Of a DNA stretch of 40,795 bases, positions 23,880 to 32,907 are shown one piece after another. The notes under the pieces were generated by a model. The model did not search any database. It saw nothing but the letters and a program-made list of their open reading frames with translations, and was not told the origin of the DNA. This DNA is from Chitinophaga pinensis. Its GTDB lineage: Bacteria; Bacteroidota; Bacteroidia; NS11-12g; UBA9320. Location: contig CAMDGU010000025.1 of assembly GCA_945897885.1 (NCBI GenBank), forward strand, positions 1 to 40,795. Reading direction: 5' to 3'. Both the position numbers and the translations under genes were made by a program. How positions within the stretch are numbered: the stretch's first letter is position 1; every line of letters begins with the position of its first letter.

Positions 23880-23938
23880 GCGTATTTTATCGCTTTACAG
23901 AAAACCTTAATTTCGTATTTTATACTTACAACTAAATA

Positions 23939-26884
23939 ATGAAAAAATTATTATTACTCATCGTTTGCATAGGTTCGTTTGCTTCCTTTGCTCAAGTTAG
24001 CCAAATTCGAGACCGCAGTTTGGTAGAATCCCACACATCACCTGATGGCTATTTTTACAAAACTTATAAAAATGATCCATTAAAAAGTCGTTGGTACACC
24101 CTCAAAAATGGATTAACGGTAATTCTATCTCCGAATAAAACTACCCCAAGAATCCAAACCCTGATAGCTACAAAAGCCGGGAGCAAGAGCGACCCTGCTG
24201 ACAATACAGGTTTGGCCCATTATTTAGAACATTTGCTTTTTAAAGGAACTGATAAATATGGTACCCTTGATTTTGCCAAGGAAAAAGTATACTTGGATCA
24301 AATAGATGCGTTATATGAAAAATATAATCATGAAAAAGATGAAGCCAAGCGCAAAGAAATTTATCGTGAAATAGATAAGGTTTCAGGTGAAGCCGCCAAA
24401 TATGCAATTGCAAATGAATATGACAAATTGGTTCAAAGTATTGGTGCCACAGGAACAAATGCCTTTACCAGTTTTGAACAAACGGTTTATGTCAATGATA
24501 TACCCAGCAATGAAGTAAGCAAATGGTTGAACATTGAAGCTGAAAGATTCAGAAATCCTGTACTACGTCTTTTTCATACAGAATTAGAAGCTGTATATGA
24601 AGAAAAAAACAGAACTCTTGATAACGATGGTCGCAAAATGTTCTATGCCCTTTATGAAAATCTATTCCGTGAACATAATTACGGCTTACAAACTACCATT
24701 GGTACTGTTGAACATTTGAAAAACCCTTCACTTGAAAAAATAAGAAACTATTACAAAACATATTATGTTCCAAATAATATGGCTATCATCATGTCAGGTG
24801 ATTTTGACCCTGATAAATTAATTTCAGAAATAGCCAACAAATTCAGTTACATGACACCAAAAGCTGTTCCTCAATACACCTTCAAACAAGAAGTGGCTAA
24901 TACCGCTCCTAAGGTGGTAGATGTATATGGCCCGGATGCTGAATATGTCTATATTGGATACCGTTTACCAGGAGCAGGAAGTCGTGAATCAGCATTGCTA
25001 ACACTTACCGATTTACTATTAAGCAATAGCAGTGCCGGATTAATTGACCTGAATTTAGTTAAATCTCAGAAAGTCCTTGGAGCTTCTTCAAGTCCTAACA
25101 TAATGCAAGATTATAGCGTTCACATGTTTACAGGTAAAGCTAAAGAAGGCCAATCATTAGAAGAAGTTCGTGATCTTTTGTTAGCTGAATTAGACAAAAT
25201 AAGAAAGGGGGACTTTGATTTTGAAATGGTAAAAAGTATTGTAGCTAACAATAAAGTATCTCAAATGCGCCAATTTGATGAAAACAGCGGCAGAGCCTAT
25301 ACACTATTAAATTATTATACGTTAGGTGTTGACTATTCTAGAGGTTTAACGGAAAATGATTTGATGCTAAGTTTTACAAAACAGGAAATTATTGATTTTG
25401 TAAACAGATTTTATACAAACGATTATGTTATTTGTAATAAACACAAAGGAAAAGACAGCACTATTCAAAAAATTGAGAAACCCCAAATAACCAAAGTTGA
25501 AGTAAACCGCGACGCTGCATCACCATTTGTTGAAACTATTTTAAAAACTGAATCTCAAAAACTTACACCAACCTATGTTGATTATAATAAAGATATTGAA
25601 AAAATTGCTTTAAAAAATGGGGTTAATGGTTACCTAGTGAAAAATGAAACTAACCAAATTTTTTCTCTTTACTATGTGTTAGATGCCGGTAAATACAATG
25701 ACCTTAAATTAGCATTTGCTGTAAATTATTTACCGTATTTAGGTACTTCAAAATACAGTGCAGACCAAATAGCTACCGAGTTTTATAAATTAGCTTGCGA
25801 TTTTGGTGTATCGGTAAACAATAAGCAATCGTATGTTTATTTAAGTGGCCTAACAGAAAATTTTGAAAAATCATTAGCCTTGTTTGAAGAATTATTAGCT
25901 GATGCCAAACCGGATGAAGCGGCCTTAAAAAACTTGGTTGGCCGTACATTAAAAAACAGAAAAGACAGCAAGCTAAACAAAAGCACTATTTTAAATTCGG
26001 CACTTCGCAATTATGCTATTTATGGTTTTGATAATCCCTTTAAATATATGTTAAGCGAAAATGAACTTAACAATTTACAAGCTGAAGAACTTTGTACCTA
26101 CATTCATAATTTAGTTAAATATCCTCATAAAGTATTTTATTATGGTCCCGAAGACAGCAAAGTGGTTAAAACTGTTTTAGATTTAAAACACAATAGCGTT
26201 ACTTCTAAATTGTCGTTGCCAAAAGCTAAGGAATTTACTAAACGCGATATTACCAGCAATGAAGTATATTTCACCAATTATGACATGGTACAAGCTGAAA
26301 TTTCATGGTACCGTCGTTTGGATAAAGTTGACCACAGCAAAGACGCGTTAATAACTCTATTTAATGAATATTTTGGTGGAGGAATGAGCAGTTTAGTTTT
26401 TCAAACCATCCGCGAAAGCAAAGCCTTGGCTTACAGCACGTATTCATACTATACCCAAGGAAATGAGCCAGGTGAATACGATGGGATAACTGCATATATT
26501 GGAGCTCAGGCTGATAAATTGCCGGAAGCAATACCTGCTATGAATGAATTATTAGACAAACTTCCACAATCGGATATTTTATTGACTAATTGCAAGGCGT
26601 CGATAAAAAGCCAATTGGAAAGTAACCGCACCGTTGGTTCCGATATTTTGTTTGCCTTTGACAATGCAGTGAAATGGGGCTATAAAGAAGACCCATCAAA
26701 AGCCATTTATCAAAACCTTGATAAAATTACTTATAAGGATTTGGAAACTTTTCATAATTCTTGTTACAGTAAAAAGCCTTATGCTTATTTCCTGATAGCT
26801 AATAAAGAAAAGGTAAAAATGAGTGACCTTGAAAAATTTGGAAAAGTAAAGGAACTAACCTTAGAGGAAATTTTCGGATACTAA
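23939..26884 (+). CDS. M16 family zinc metallopeptidase (insulinase-like, two-lobed)
   Basis: This 981-residue periplasmic protein has a signal peptide (MKKLLLLIVCIGSFASFAQ). The active lobe carries the inverted zinc motif HYLEH (H94, E97, H98) in GLAHYLEHLLFKG and the downstream Glu ligand in ELEAVYEEKN (~215-222). A second, inactive M16 lobe follows (~530-981; 'YFGGGMSSLVFQTIRESKALAYSTYSYY'). The enzyme should degrade peptides inside a closed chamber, as pitrilysin does. Its substrate is unknown. An intrinsic terminator follows. Confidence 0.93.
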   Translation: MKKLLLLIVCIGSFASFAQVSQIRDRSLVESHTSPDGYFYKTYKNDPLKSRWYTLKNGLTVILSPNKTTPRIQTLIATKAGSKSDPADNTGLAHYLEHLLFKGTDKYGTLDFAKEKVYLDQIDALYEKYNHEKDEAKRKEIYREIDKVSGEAAKYAIANEYDKLVQSIGATGTNAFTSFEQTVYVNDIPSNEVSKWLNIEAERFRNPVLRLFHTELEAVYEEKNRTLDNDGRKMFYALYENLFREHNYGLQTTIGTVEHLKNPSLEKIRNYYKTYYVPNNMAIIMSGDFDPDKLISEIANKFSYMTPKAVPQYTFKQEVANTAPKVVDVYGPDAEYVYIGYRLPGAGSRESALLTLTDLLLSNSSAGLIDLNLVKSQKVLGASSSPNIMQDYSVHMFTGKAKEGQSLEEVRDLLLAELDKIRKGDFDFEMVKSIVANNKVSQMRQFDENSGRAYTLLNYYTLGVDYSRGLTENDLMLSFTKQEIIDFVNRFYTNDYVICNKHKGKDSTIQKIEKPQITKVEVNRDAASPFVETILKTESQKLTPTYVDYNKDIEKIALKNGVNGYLVKNETNQIFSLYYVLDAGKYNDLKLAFAVNYLPYLGTSKYSADQIATEFYKLACDFGVSVNNKQSYVYLSGLTENFEKSLALFEELLADAKPDEAALKNLVGRTLKNRKDSKLNKSTILNSALRNYAIYGFDNPFKYMLSENELNNLQAEELCTYIHNLVKYPHKVFYYGPEDSKVVKTVLDLKHNSVTSKLSLPKAKEFTKRDITSNEVYFTNYDMVQAEISWYRRLDKVDHSKDALITLFNEYFGGGMSSLVFQTIRESKALAYSTYSYYTQGNEPGEYDGITAYIGAQADKLPEAIPAMNELLDKLPQSDILLTNCKASIKSQLESNRTVGSDILFAFDNAVKWGYKEDPSKAIYQNLDKITYKDLETFHNSCYSKKPYAYFLIANKEKVKMSDLEKFGKVKELTLEEIFGY

Positions 26885-26902
26885 AATTTTAAAGCTTTTA
26901 AC

Positions 26903-26939
26903 AAAAAAACTCAACTCCTGATAAGAGTTGAGTTTTTTT
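26903..26939 (+). terminator. Intrinsic terminator after the M16 peptidase gene
   Basis: A perfect 15-bp stem, AAAAAAACTCAACTC (26903-26917) and GAGTTGAGTTTTTTT (26925-26939), encloses a 7-base loop and ends in a T run. It starts 18 bases after the stop codon. Confidence 0.92.
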
Positions 26940-27053
26940 GTTAATAAAAATCCTAAATCGTAATGATTTGGACATTTTTTTTGAAGTTAAAAAACCAAAG
27001 GAGATTATAAACAAAACTGTTTAAAAGACTAAAAAAAGCTTATAAAAAGCTGC

Positions 27054-27074
27054 TAAATTTGAAACTTAAGTTTG
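27054..27074 (+). promoter_or_regulatory. Two Bacteroidota -7 elements (TAAATTTG, TAAGTTTG) before the GT39-like gene
   Basis: TAAATTTG at 27054-27061 and TAAGTTTG at 27067-27074 both match TAnnTTTG. The second overlaps a possible TTG start codon at 27072; if it is the active one, translation must start further in, for example at TTG 27108. Confidence 0.45.
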
Positions 27075-28493
27075 CAGCATTCCAATTCTCAAATACTTAC
27101 CAAATTATTGCCTCATTTAAAATCCATAAAATTTTGGCTGGGATTCTTTTTTGTAATCCGTTTGATTGGTATTACCAATGCACCACTAGAAAGGGGCCAC
27201 GATTGGCGGCAATGCCTTACCAATATGATAAGCCGCAATCTTTATGAAACCAGTCCAAATCCCATGTATCCTTTAGTAGATAATGGCGGCCGACACGAGG
27301 AAGGAATTATAGCATCGGAGTTTCCTGTGTTTAATTTCGCCGTATACTTAATTTCCATCCCATTTGGTTATGCTCATTGGTATGGCAGGCTTATTAACCT
27401 TATTCTTTCTACCATAGCAGCCTGGTATTTTTATAAGCTTTTAAAAACTTTCTTTTCAGAGTCCATAGCATTTAACGCCACGTTTTTACTAACTGTTTCT
27501 ATTTGGTTTGGTTTTAGCCGCAAAAGCATGCCCGATGTTTTTAGCATGTCGCTTATGCTTATTGCCATTTACCATGCATTTATGTTTTTTAAGCTAAAAA
27601 ACAGGTGGCACTTGGCGGTATATGGAATTTTGGCTGTATTAGCTGTATTGGCCAAACTGCCGGCCATATTTGCCTTTAGTATTTTGGCTTTGCCAATTCT
27701 TCATAACACCAATCGTTTTCTTCCAAAAATTTCAATGATTACGGTGTCATTGGCTGTCTGCTCGTTGGCCTATTGGTGGTATTTTGTTTGGGGCGATTAT
27801 TTATTTAAAACCTGGGGGTATCAATTATTTTTCCCTAGAACCCTTTCAGAAGGAATACAAGAATCTCGACCCTATTGGGATAAATCATTAGAACAGTTCT
27901 ATTTTTCGGCCTTTCAAAGTTTCATAGCTTTTGCAGTTTTTATATTTGGAGTTTTTATAAGTTTTAAAAATGGTTTAAAAATCCCACTTGGGGTTTTAGG
28001 AGTTACACTTCCTGTATTTATAGCATTTGCTCTAAAAACCGGTAATGTGTTTCCTTTGCACAGCTATTACATTATTCCGTTTGTTCCTGTGATGGCACTT
28101 ATTGCTGGTATTGGATTAACCTATCTTCCAAACAAAATTTATCCATGGCTTTTAGTCTTTATAGCCATCGAATCCATAGCCAACCAGCATCATGACTTTT
28201 TCATTAAAAGTTCTGAAATATTTAAACTTTCTTTAGAAGAAGAAATTAATACTTATGTTCCGTTAAAAGAAAAAATAGCTTTAGCTGGAAATACCGGACC
28301 ACAGTATATGTATTTTGCTCATCGCAAAGGTTGGGGATTATCTCAAGAACAAACCTTGGATACAAGCTATATGAATTTTTTAATTAATAGAAACTATAAC
28401 TATTTGGTAGTGGTAAAAAGAGAATTTTCAACGCTACCTGATTATCCTGTTATTTCTGAAACTAAAAACCTTTGGATTTATAAATTGAAATAA
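27072..28493 (+). CDS. GT39/ArnT-like integral membrane glycosyltransferase
   Basis: This protein of up to 473 residues has about ten membrane helices. The first extracytoplasmic loop (NAPLERGHDWRQCLTNMISRNL) holds the acidic and arginine residues typical of GT39-superfamily enzymes, which move a sugar from a lipid carrier on the periplasmic side. The start is uncertain: there is no ATG until about residue 51, inside the domain, so initiation at TTG (27072 or 27108) is likely. It stands alone, with convergent genes downstream. Confidence 0.82.
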   Translation: MQHSNSQILTKLLPHLKSIKFWLGFFFVIRLIGITNAPLERGHDWRQCLTNMISRNLYETSPNPMYPLVDNGGRHEEGIIASEFPVFNFAVYLISIPFGYAHWYGRLINLILSTIAAWYFYKLLKTFFSESIAFNATFLLTVSIWFGFSRKSMPDVFSMSLMLIAIYHAFMFFKLKNRWHLAVYGILAVLAVLAKLPAIFAFSILALPILHNTNRFLPKISMITVSLAVCSLAYWWYFVWGDYLFKTWGYQLFFPRTLSEGIQESRPYWDKSLEQFYFSAFQSFIAFAVFIFGVFISFKNGLKIPLGVLGVTLPVFIAFALKTGNVFPLHSYYIIPFVPVMALIAGIGLTYLPNKIYPWLLVFIAIESIANQHHDFFIKSSEIFKLSLEEEINTYVPLKEKIALAGNTGPQYMYFAHRKGWGLSQEQTLDTSYMNFLINRNYNYLVVVKREFSTLPDYPVISETKNLWIYKLK

Positions 28494-28516
28494 TAATTCA
28501 TATAATATTTATTTCC

Positions 28517-28576
28517 ATTGTTTGAAAAAACAATCAAAAGGAACTAGCAATTATTACCATTAGATAAACTAGTTTA
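28517..28576. terminator. Convergent gap with hairpins (GT39-like gene and cox operon)
   Basis: The 116-base gap between convergent genes has the hairpin ATTGTTT-GAAA-AAACAAT (28517-28534) and the perfect palindrome TAAACTAGTTTA (28565-28576). Both are AT-rich, without a strong U tract, so termination is inferred mostly from position. Confidence 0.35.
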
Positions 28577-28609
28577 ATAACCGTTTATAATAAAAAACCA
28601 ATTAATCTG

Positions 28610-29005
28610 CTATCTATTTACAATTGAATTAGGATTGTACTTTCTGTAAGGCGCTGCCACATACATGAACAATAGTCTTGAAAACCTAACCATTGGTATA
28701 TTAAGAATTAATATTAGAGGAACTATAACAGTAACATAAACCCAATATTCAGGGTCATTAAAAAAAACCATAAGGGTAAAAATTGTGACTATGGCTACTG
28801 CCACATTAAGGGCATATGAAAAATACATAGCTCCCCAAAAAAATCCAGGCTCAGTTTCGAACTTAATGCCGCATGCCGGGCAGTGCAAATGAACCGAACT
28901 AAATTTACCAAAATTATAAAATGGGTGTGTAAAAACTTTACCGGTGCGACATTTTGGGCAGCATCCCGTAATCAAAGAACCTATAAAACCTTTACGGGAT
29001 GTCAT
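28610..29005 (-). CDS. DUF983 family zinc-ribbon membrane protein
   Basis: This 131-residue protein has an N-terminal zinc ribbon (CCPKCRTGKVF and HCPACGIKFE, ~15-47) followed by two membrane helices (~58-80 and ~87-106). DUF983 proteins are often linked to cytochrome oxidase genes, as here, where it closes the minus-strand cox operon 6 bases after the CPMC gene. A role in oxidase assembly or metal handling is inferred from context only. Confidence 0.88.
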   Translation of the reverse strand: MTSRKGFIGSLITGCCPKCRTGKVFTHPFYNFGKFSSVHLHCPACGIKFETEPGFFWGAMYFSYALNVAVAIVTIFTLMVFFNDPEYWVYVTVIVPLILILNIPMVRFSRLLFMYVAAPYRKYNPNSIVNR

Positions 29006-29011
29006 ACTATT

Positions 29012-29251
29012 TTAAATAATTTGTTTCTTCTTACTATTCCTATACCACACAACTCCAACTATTCCTAATGCCAAATATGGCATACTCAAAAGATAAAGAA
29101 TTCCCTTATTTAAACCTCTCCCTTTCATATTATTTTTATCCTTCATGGCACTTTCTACAGCAGTTTTACACATTGGGCATTGGGCGTGTGCTGTCGGAAT
29201 AAAAACAAAAATTGTTATTAAAAAAAATAAAACTATTATGGCTTTACGCAT
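29012..29251 (-). CDS. Small CPMC-motif membrane protein linked to cytochrome oxidase
   Basis: This 79-residue protein starts at the ATG at 29251; the frame is open further upstream, but that part overlaps the methyltransferase gene. It has a signal peptide (MRKAIIVLFFLITIFVFIPTAHA), an immediate QCPMCKTAVE motif, a short polar loop and one membrane helix (~50-70; GILYLLSMPYLALGIVGVVWY). The two cysteines lie in the periplasm and could bind copper or act as a thiol pair. Its ATG overlaps the methyltransferase stop by 8 bases (ATGCGTAA). Similar small proteins accompany DUF420 and SCO in other Bacteroidota, from memory. Confidence 0.75.
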   Translation of the reverse strand: MRKAIIVLFFLITIFVFIPTAHAQCPMCKTAVESAMKDKNNMKGRGLNKGILYLLSMPYLALGIVGVVWYRNSKKKQII

Positions 29252-29990
29252 GATATGAATTTTTAGGTATAAATATAAAATTTTGCGTGAGATGCAAACT
29301 TGGAACAAAGGTAACAAGGTTTTGGTTACTCACTACCATTATGTCATAATTATTAGATTTAAAAAAATCAAAGCAATTATATCGATTTTGATTATCCCAA
29401 AGTTCACAATAAATAAAAGGTCTGTATCTGTTTATCAATTTTTCAGCACCTTTAAAAACAGGATACTCAAAATTTTCAACATCTATTTTTATTGCTGAGA
29501 TAGAATCTGGAAATTCATTCATCAGGGTGTCAAGAGTGAGCTGCTCTACTTGAAAAATAGTTCCTTCATTAAACTCTGTTATATCAGGAGAAATAACATG
29601 ACTTAATCCCTGCTTTTTAACACCATTCACTATAGGGACAACCATTCTTAAAGGTTCAGAATTATTACCCAAAGCCACCTCTTGGAGTTTTACATTTTCC
29701 AAATGATGATATTTAATTACTTTTCGCAAAGTTTTAGCATTCCAAGGAATGGGTTCAAAGGCAAACACATTACCCTTTCCTACTCTTTTACTGAGGTGAT
29801 AAGTCATTATTCCGATATTGGCACCCAAATCAAGAACATTGGAATTTTCTGGAATTAATTTCAAAAAATAGAAGAAATCCTTTTCACTCTCATCCCATTT
29901 CAGAGTTTTTATTTTGAACAAAGAAAAAACAAACAAATAATTTTTAAATCCAAGTATAAATTGAAGTAACCGTTGTATTAAAATTTTCAC
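29244..29990 (-). CDS. FkbM family SAM-dependent methyltransferase
   Basis: This 248-residue cytoplasmic protein has the SAM-binding motif NVLDLGANIGIMTYHLS (~51-68), then 'VFAFEPIPWNAKTLRKV' and the FkbM signature 'AIKIDVENFEYPVFKGAEKLI' (~165-186). FkbM enzymes O-methylate sugars or polyketides. It starts with GTG 2 bases after the DUF420 gene and overlaps the CPMC gene by 8 bases, so it is tightly embedded in the cox operon, where it has no obvious role. This suggests insertion of an unrelated gene. Confidence 0.88.
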   Translation of the reverse strand: MKILIQRLLQFILGFKNYLFVFSLFKIKTLKWDESEKDFFYFLKLIPENSNVLDLGANIGIMTYHLSKRVGKGNVFAFEPIPWNAKTLRKVIKYHHLENVKLQEVALGNNSEPLRMVVPIVNGVKKQGLSHVISPDITEFNEGTIFQVEQLTLDTLMNEFPDSISAIKIDVENFEYPVFKGAEKLINRYRPFIYCELWDNQNRYNCFDFFKSNNYDIMVVSNQNLVTFVPSLHLTQNFIFIPKNSYHA

Positions 29991-29992
29991 AA

Positions 29993-30538
29993 CTATATAG
30001 GAAAGTTATAATAAGGAGAAAGCAATAGATAAACTAGAACACCTGTAAAAGTTACATATACCCAAATTGGAAAGCTCCACTTAACTATTTTTTTATGTTT
30101 AACTCTATTGTCATTTAAGCCATAATAAAATGAAAGAAGAATTAATGGTAAAACCAGGGCAGCAAGAATAATATGAGTTACTAAAATGAAATAGTAAATA
30201 TTTTTCATTAATCCATCTCCGCCGTATTTTGTTTCAGGAACAAGATAATGATAAGTAACATATGAAATAAGAAATAATGCCGACAGGAAAAATGCCGTTA
30301 TATTAATCCTTTTATGAATATTGTACTGTTTCTGCTTTACAAAGTAGAATGAAATCAAAAGTAAAATAAAACAAGTTCCATTTATTATAGCATTTAATTT
30401 GGGCAAGAAATATGCGAATGTTGGAATGTTATCGGGAACGGGTATAATGCGCTTATTAAGTATAATTACTAAAACAAACACTAACACAGAAATTGATAAT
30501 ACAATTCTGAAAATCGATTTTTCGCTACTTTTTATCAC
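29993..30538 (-). CDS. DUF420 family membrane protein
   Basis: This 181-residue protein has about five membrane helices and conserved His residues in helices ('TYHYLVPETKYGGDG', 'YFILVTHIILAALVLPLILLSFYYGL', 'KHKKIVKWSFPIWVYVTFTGVLVYLLL'). DUF420 (YozB-like) proteins are found next to SCO and cytochrome oxidase genes and are thought to help oxidase assembly. The start is GTG, overlapping the SCO gene by 14 bases. Confidence 0.88.
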   Translation of the reverse strand: MIKSSEKSIFRIVLSISVLVFVLVIILNKRIIPVPDNIPTFAYFLPKLNAIINGTCFILLLISFYFVKQKQYNIHKRINITAFFLSALFLISYVTYHYLVPETKYGGDGLMKNIYYFILVTHIILAALVLPLILLSFYYGLNDNRVKHKKIVKWSFPIWVYVTFTGVLVYLLLSPYYNFPI

Positions 30539-31169
30539 TGTACTCTTTTAAAACAATTATTATATCATCTTGTAATCGCAAAATTTCTTTATAATCTTGA
30601 GAATCATAAATTCCACGAATATGCTTTTCCTTATCAACTAAAATAAGTTTATCGCTATGGATAAAATTAGAAGGTTTATCTCCTTCTGCTGTTACAGCTC
30701 TATAACTTTCTTCAGCTATTGTATAAATATCTTTCTTTCTCCCTGTTACAAAGTGCCATTTATCGCTATCAACTTGTAGTTTACTTGCATATTCGGCCAA
30801 AACAGGAACCGAATCATGTTCAGGATGAACCGAATGAGAAATAAACTTCAAAAGTGGTTCTTTTTTGAACTTATCATATACCATATGTAAATTACGATTC
30901 ATTCTTGGGCAGACATCTGGACAATTTGCAAAAAAGAAATTTGCTACGTAAACTTTACCTTCAAAATCTCTTTGAGTAACTGAATCACCATTTTGATCAA
31001 TAAATGAAAAATTAGGTATACGCCAAGGAGTTGTATCTCCAGTCATTTCAACACTACCCATAATAGGTAGTTTGTGGTATGATGTTTTACTATATTTCCA
31101 AAGTAAACCCCATGCTAAGGGGCCAAGAAGAATAATTCCGACAATTAAAATTTTAAGATAGCGCTTCAT
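30525..31169 (-). CDS. SCO1/SenC family copper chaperone for cytochrome oxidase
   Basis: This 214-residue protein has one N-terminal membrane anchor (~5-24) and a periplasmic thioredoxin-like domain. The copper ligands are CPDVCP (C83, C87) and the distal His in NFIHSDKLILVD (H171). It should deliver copper to the CuA site of CoxB. Its ATG at 31169 overlaps the stop of the subunit IV gene (TAATG); the longer frame upstream to 31250 lies inside that gene and is not used. Confidence 0.92.
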   Translation of the reverse strand: MKRYLKILIVGIILLGPLAWGLLWKYSKTSYHKLPIMGSVEMTGDTTPWRIPNFSFIDQNGDSVTQRDFEGKVYVANFFFANCPDVCPRMNRNLHMVYDKFKKEPLLKFISHSVHPEHDSVPVLAEYASKLQVDSDKWHFVTGRKKDIYTIAEESYRAVTAEGDKPSNFIHSDKLILVDKEKHIRGIYDSQDYKEILRLQDDIIIVLKEYSDKK

Positions 31170-31501
31170 TAAGAAGCTAACCAGAAATTGCCTTCGTATA
31201 GAAGCCCAGCTATCAAACCAAACACAAGTATTATTGGCACTAATATACAAGCTGCAAGATCTACCTTTTCATGCTTCATGTGCATAAATGAAGCCACAAT
31301 ATAATAAGCCTTAATTATCCCCAAAAGGATAAAAACTACATTGCGGAAACCTGTAAGCGGCATAGCAAAATATAGAACTATATCCACTACAGTTAAAATT
31401 CCTAATATTGTTAAAGTTCTCCAAATTTCCTTAGTACCTTGACTCTCAACATGCGGAACGTATGTTTCAGGAACGTATTCATTAGAATTATCGGTATGCA
31501 T
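31169..31501 (-). CDS. Cytochrome c oxidase subunit IV family protein
   Basis: This 110-residue protein has three membrane helices (~30-47, ~50-72, ~80-103) with 'MKHEKVDLAACILVP' between the last two, the usual pattern of bacterial COX4_pro/CaaD-like subunits. It is a small structural subunit of the oxidase. It lies 46 bases downstream of the second subunit III gene. Confidence 0.88.
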   Translation of the reverse strand: MHTDNSNEYVPETYVPHVESQGTKEIWRTLTILGILTVVDIVLYFAMPLTGFRNVVFILLGIIKAYYIVASFMHMKHEKVDLAACILVPIILVFGLIAGLLYEGNFWLAS

Positions 31502-31547
31502 ATTTAATTAATTGTTAATGTTAAAATTTATGAAAAAGATTAAATAG

Positions 31548-32306
31548 TTATATCAAATAAAAGAATGTGAAAACAAACACCCATACTAAATCTACAAAAT
31601 GCCAGTATAAACCAACTTTCTCGATCATTTCATAATGTCCTCGTTTTTCGTAAACTCCGTTTTTAGCACTAATGTATGCTATAACATTTAGCACCACTCC
31701 GCTAAAAACGTGAAACCCATGAAATCCTGTAACCATGAAAAACAATGCAGCAAAGTGAGCTGGTCCAAATGGATTATGAGATAAAGTTGCTCCTTCTGTA
31801 ATAAATTGAGTCCATTCCCAAGCCTGACAACCTAAAAACGCCAACCCTCCTAAAATTGTATAAAACATATAAACTCCAACTTTCTTCTTGTCCATCCTAT
31901 GACCCGCCTCTACTGCAAGTACCATTGTTACAGAACTAAAGATAAGTATAAAAGTCATTAAACTAACGAACATTAATGGTAAATGAATTCCATGTAAAAA
32001 AGGAAAATGATTGAATACCAAATCTGGAGATGGCCAGTGTTTTTCGCTAAAAGCACCTATATGCTGCATTTCGTCAACAAATTCATGACTTACATGAGAC
32101 ATAGGGGCTATCTTTTCTACCAATGGCTCGGGAGCAGGATAGCTAAATCTTACGGCTCCATATCCTACCAATAGGGATGAAAATGTAAAGGCATCAGATA
32201 GTAGAAAAATCCACATCATTAATTTGCCATAACTTACGTCGAATGGCGAACGTCCGCCTGACCATGTTCTTGTTGTTGAAACTGTAGCTGAAGAATCTGT
32301 TGACAT
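31548..32306 (-). CDS. Cytochrome c oxidase subunit III (second copy, longer)
   Basis: This 252-residue membrane protein starts at the ATG at 32306, 7 bases after the first subunit III gene. It has 'KLMMWIFLLSDAFTFSSLLVGYG', a loop of ~50 residues, 'EAGHRMDKKKVGVYMFYTILGGLAFLGCQAWEW' and 'GFHGFHVFSGVVLNVIAY', and ends in 'LYWHFVDLVWVFVFTFFYLI', the standard COX3 closing helix. Bacteroidota oxidase operons often carry two such genes. Confidence 0.92.
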   Translation of the reverse strand: MSTDSSATVSTTRTWSGGRSPFDVSYGKLMMWIFLLSDAFTFSSLLVGYGAVRFSYPAPEPLVEKIAPMSHVSHEFVDEMQHIGAFSEKHWPSPDLVFNHFPFLHGIHLPLMFVSLMTFILIFSSVTMVLAVEAGHRMDKKKVGVYMFYTILGGLAFLGCQAWEWTQFITEGATLSHNPFGPAHFAALFFMVTGFHGFHVFSGVVLNVIAYISAKNGVYEKRGHYEMIEKVGLYWHFVDLVWVFVFTFFYLI

Positions 32307-32313
32307 ATTATTT

Positions 32314-32907
32314 TCAGTGTGCAAAGTAAAAAAATAAATATAAATAAACCCAAAGTATACCAACAAAATGCCAATAAGTATTGCACATGTTGGTTGATAA
32401 TAATTTCTTTCTATGGATATTATATGTAAAAGCTCTAATTATTTGAATAAAAATAAACAAAACTCCCCCTAACGTATGAACCAAATGTAAACCGGTTAGA
32501 GCGTAAATAAAAGAAGCTGAAACTCTATCACCATGAACATCATCTGCAAAAAACAAATCCATTTGAGTCATGGCTTTCCATCCTAAAAATTGTAAATAAC
32601 AGAATCCAAGTGCCAATATAAATGTAACAATTAAGCCCATCTTAACTTGACTTATTTCATCATTCTTAGCTGATTTATAAGCCCACCACATTGTAAAACT
32701 ACTTGCAATAATGATGAATGTGCTATATAAAAACTGAATAGGTAGATCAAACTTGTACCAATTACCTTCTCCCATCCTAACAATATAAGCACTTGTTAGC
32801 CCTGCAAAAAGCATAACCATAGCAATTATTAAAAGCCATAGGGCAAACTTTTTAGGGTTTACACGCATAGTGTCAAATTCGTAATCAGATTCTTGCACTG
32901 CAATCAT
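32314..32907 (-). CDS. Cytochrome c oxidase subunit III (first copy, shorter)
   Basis: This 197-residue protein has five membrane helices, with 'KKFALWLLIIAMVMLFAGLTSAYIV', 'LTGLHLVHTLGGVLFIFIQIIR' and the closing 'YWHFVGILWVYLYLFFYF'. It is a COX3 family protein. Its start overlaps the cyoE stop by 4 bases (ATGA). Confidence 0.9.
   Translation of the reverse strand: MIAVQESDYEFDTMRVNPKKFALWLLIIAMVMLFAGLTSAYIVRMGEGNWYKFDLPIQFLYSTFIIIASSFTMWWAYKSAKNDEISQVKMGLIVTFILALGFCYLQFLGWKAMTQMDLFFADDVHGDRVSASFIYALTGLHLVHTLGGVLFIFIQIIRAFTYNIHRKKLLSTNMCNTYWHFVGILWVYLYLFFYFAH

Noticed and set aside
29252-29317. Longer start for the CPMC protein
   Set aside because: The extra 22 residues lie inside the methyltransferase gene and precede a good signal peptide that begins at the ATG at 29251.
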